In this document: positions 62,692 to 64,000 of the stretch, one piece after another
How the letters are laid out: every line of letters starts with the position of its first letter
Numbering within the stretch: the first letter of the stretch is position 1
Assembly: GCA_015679245.1 (NCBI GenBank)
Contig: CP064953.1
Coordinates: 186,001-250,000, forward strand
Origin: Actinomycetaceae bacterium zg-1166
GTDB lineage: Bacteria; Actinomycetota; Actinomycetes; Actinomycetales; Actinomycetaceae
DNA: 64,000 bases
Direction of reading: 5' to 3'
Notes under the pieces: model-generated
The model's input: only the letters and a program-made list of their open reading frames with translations
Databases searched by the model: none
Told to the model about the DNA's origin: nothing
Program-made: the position numbers and the translations under genes

Positions 62692-63861
62692 GTGAGTTGC
62701 ACGATCCCAGACCACAATGGTTCACAGGTGGATGTCCTTCCACCTCTGCCGTCTTCGCGCCAGCACACCGGAGCTACCACCCTCGCGGAACTGACAACAA
62801 TCGGTGTAGGTGGCTCTGTTGCTACCTACGTTGAGGCCAGCACAGAAGCTGAATTTGTGGACGCAATCCGCGAAGCGGATGACACTGGTGTTCCACTCCT
62901 CATCCTTGGGGGTGGTTCCAATATTCTTCCCTCTGATGATTCTTTCCCCGGCATTGTTGTGCGAGACACTCGTTCGGGCATAGAACTCCTCCAGGAAGGT
63001 GGCTGCGAGGGAGCACATATTCGTGTGCTTGCTGGAACTGCCTGGGATGAACTCGTTGTCCATGCGATTGAACACGAGTGGATGGGACTCGAATTTCTCT
63101 CTGGCATCCCAGGCTCAGTAGGCGCAGCACCCGTGCAGAATATCGGTGCCTACGGTCAAGAAGTGGCTGCTGTGATTGCACGTGTGCGAACTTGGGATCG
63201 CCTCAGAGGCGAATTCCATACCTTTACCCTTTCTGAGCTGGATTTCGGTTACCGTCACTCGCTTCTCAAAACGACGATGAGTGAGGGTTCCCCCTCTCCG
63301 CGCTACGCCGTTGTTTCCGTGGATTTTCAGCTTCGCCATGCCTCTCTCTCTGCCCCCGTGCGATACAGTCAGCTTGCCGCCCTTCTCGATGTAGAGGCAG
63401 GGGAGCGTGTGCCGATGTCTCAAGTGCGCGCAGCTGTCGTGGAACTGCGTCGCTCTAAAGGTATGGTGCTTGACGATACAAACCGTGACACTTTCTCCTG
63501 TGGTTCTTTCTTCACAAACCCTGTGCTTTCACAAGAAGAAGCTGAGGGGCTTCCTGAGAGCGCACCCCGCTTTGGTGTGTCCGACGAATCGCGTGCCGTC
63601 TTGGGAGCAGCGGCTCCAAGTAAAGAAGGACGAATCAAGACATCAGCGGCCTGGCTTATCGACCATGCGGGATTCCCCGCAGGTTTTGCCCTCAAGGGCT
63701 CGCGGGCGGCACTTTCATCGGCACACTGTTTAGCTCTCACCAACCGTGGGGGAGCTAGTGGTAGAGAGCTGCGTGAACTTGCGCGCCATATCCAAACTGG
63801 GGTGGAGGAACGTTATGGGGTTCATCTTGAACCTGAACCCGTTATCCTCGACGGGCTGTAG
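62692..63861 (+). CDS. murB: UDP-N-acetylenolpyruvoylglucosamine reductase
   Basis: MurB reduces the enolpyruvyl group with NADPH and FAD to give UDP-MurNAc, early in peptidoglycan synthesis. FAD-binding: LTTIGVGGSVATYVEAST, ILGGGSNILPSDD and LSGIPGSVGAAPVQNIGAYGQEV. The catalytic serine lies in FSCGSFFTNP, and the Tyr-containing YRHSLLK loop marks type I MurB. KTSAAWLIDHAGF is near the C-terminus. The start is uncertain: GTG at 62692 (389 aa), GTG at 62635 (408 aa) or GTG at 62728. Confidence 0.93.
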   Translation: MSCTIPDHNGSQVDVLPPLPSSRQHTGATTLAELTTIGVGGSVATYVEASTEAEFVDAIREADDTGVPLLILGGGSNILPSDDSFPGIVVRDTRSGIELLQEGGCEGAHIRVLAGTAWDELVVHAIEHEWMGLEFLSGIPGSVGAAPVQNIGAYGQEVAAVIARVRTWDRLRGEFHTFTLSELDFGYRHSLLKTTMSEGSPSPRYAVVSVDFQLRHASLSAPVRYSQLAALLDVEAGERVPMSQVRAAVVELRRSKGMVLDDTNRDTFSCGSFFTNPVLSQEEAEGLPESAPRFGVSDESRAVLGAAAPSKEGRIKTSAAWLIDHAGFPAGFALKGSRAALSSAHCLALTNRGGASGRELRELARHIQTGVEERYGVHLEPEPVILDGL

Positions 63862-64000
63862 AAAATCGCTCGAAAAGCAGGTGAACTCACTGCGAGATCG
63901 CGCAGTATCACGCTTGAGCTTCTCCATCCAACCAATTCTTAATATGTCCTAGCCATGTGCGCTTTGAGCTCTCACTAGCGAAGGAGGCACGCACTGAATC
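63862..64000. other. Right edge, nothing recognised
   Basis: No gene, tRNA or clear terminator is visible in the last 139 bases. Confidence 0.4.

Overview
The window is a stretch of actinobacterial chromosome, most likely from the Actinomycetaceae or a close relative. The order carD-ispD-ispF-cysS-rlmB, the SRP RNA just upstream of dnaX-recR, the ask-asd pair, the mtrA-mtrB-lpqB cluster, a LAxTG sorting signal and frequent GTG starts all point this way. I do not assign a genus. Coding is dense on both strands. Many transcription units end in long, nearly perfect hairpins (11-17 bp stems) with only weak T tracts.

Layout. 1-7.6 kb: the 3' part of phosphoglycerate mutase, carD, two MEP isoprenoid genes (ispD, ispF), cysS, rlmB, an unrecognised 438-aa protein and an ASCH-domain protein. 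7.6-12.8 kb (minus): a LytR_C membrane protein, then a hexuronate module (fructuronate reductase, MFS transporter, mannonate dehydratase) that would turn fructuronate into 2-keto-3-deoxygluconate. 13-18 kb: a uracil/xanthine permease, a U32 (TrhP-like) protein and an SLC13 dicarboxylate transporter. 18.4-20.5 kb: a divergent LysR regulator and nitronate monooxygenase pair. 20.5-22.1 kb: gene debris, including a serine-recombinase scrap and a frameshifted N-terminal relic of type I-E cas3. 22.1-28.6 kb: a six-gene ribose/deoxyribose-type operon (PfkB kinase, ABC permease, binding protein, ABC ATPase, RbsD, DeoC) followed by its probable GntR regulator. 29-32.2 kb: a VIT1-type transporter, two decayed CRISPR-like repeats, and an IS481-family insertion whose 15-bp target duplication is the 3' end of tRNA-Ser(GGA).

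32.4-39.4 kb: a YbaK-like deacylase, SRP RNA, dnaX, recR, aspartokinase and aspartate-semialdehyde dehydrogenase. 39.5-44.8 kb: a DUF4032 kinase-like protein coupled to a UgpC/MsmK-type ATPase, a Ser/Thr kinase with a membrane tail, and a membrane-anchored DsbA-like oxidoreductase. 45.4-52.8 kb: HrpA helicase and a wall-anchored 5'-nucleotidase. 53.1-60.9 kb: mtrA-mtrB-lpqB-comF, hpf and fprA. 61-64 kb: yajQ, three tRNAs (Tyr, Thr, Met), rpmG and murB.

The most unusual features are the CRISPR-Cas graveyard (cas3 relic at 21.4-21.8 kb and repeat relics at 30.2 kb, now separated by a sugar operon and a VIT gene), the IS481 copy that rebuilt a tRNA 3' end while pushing a possible terminator 1.4 kb away, and a recurrent pattern of two- or three-copy tandem duplications of 13-21 bp near gene ends. 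I see no clearly new, intact multi-gene system.
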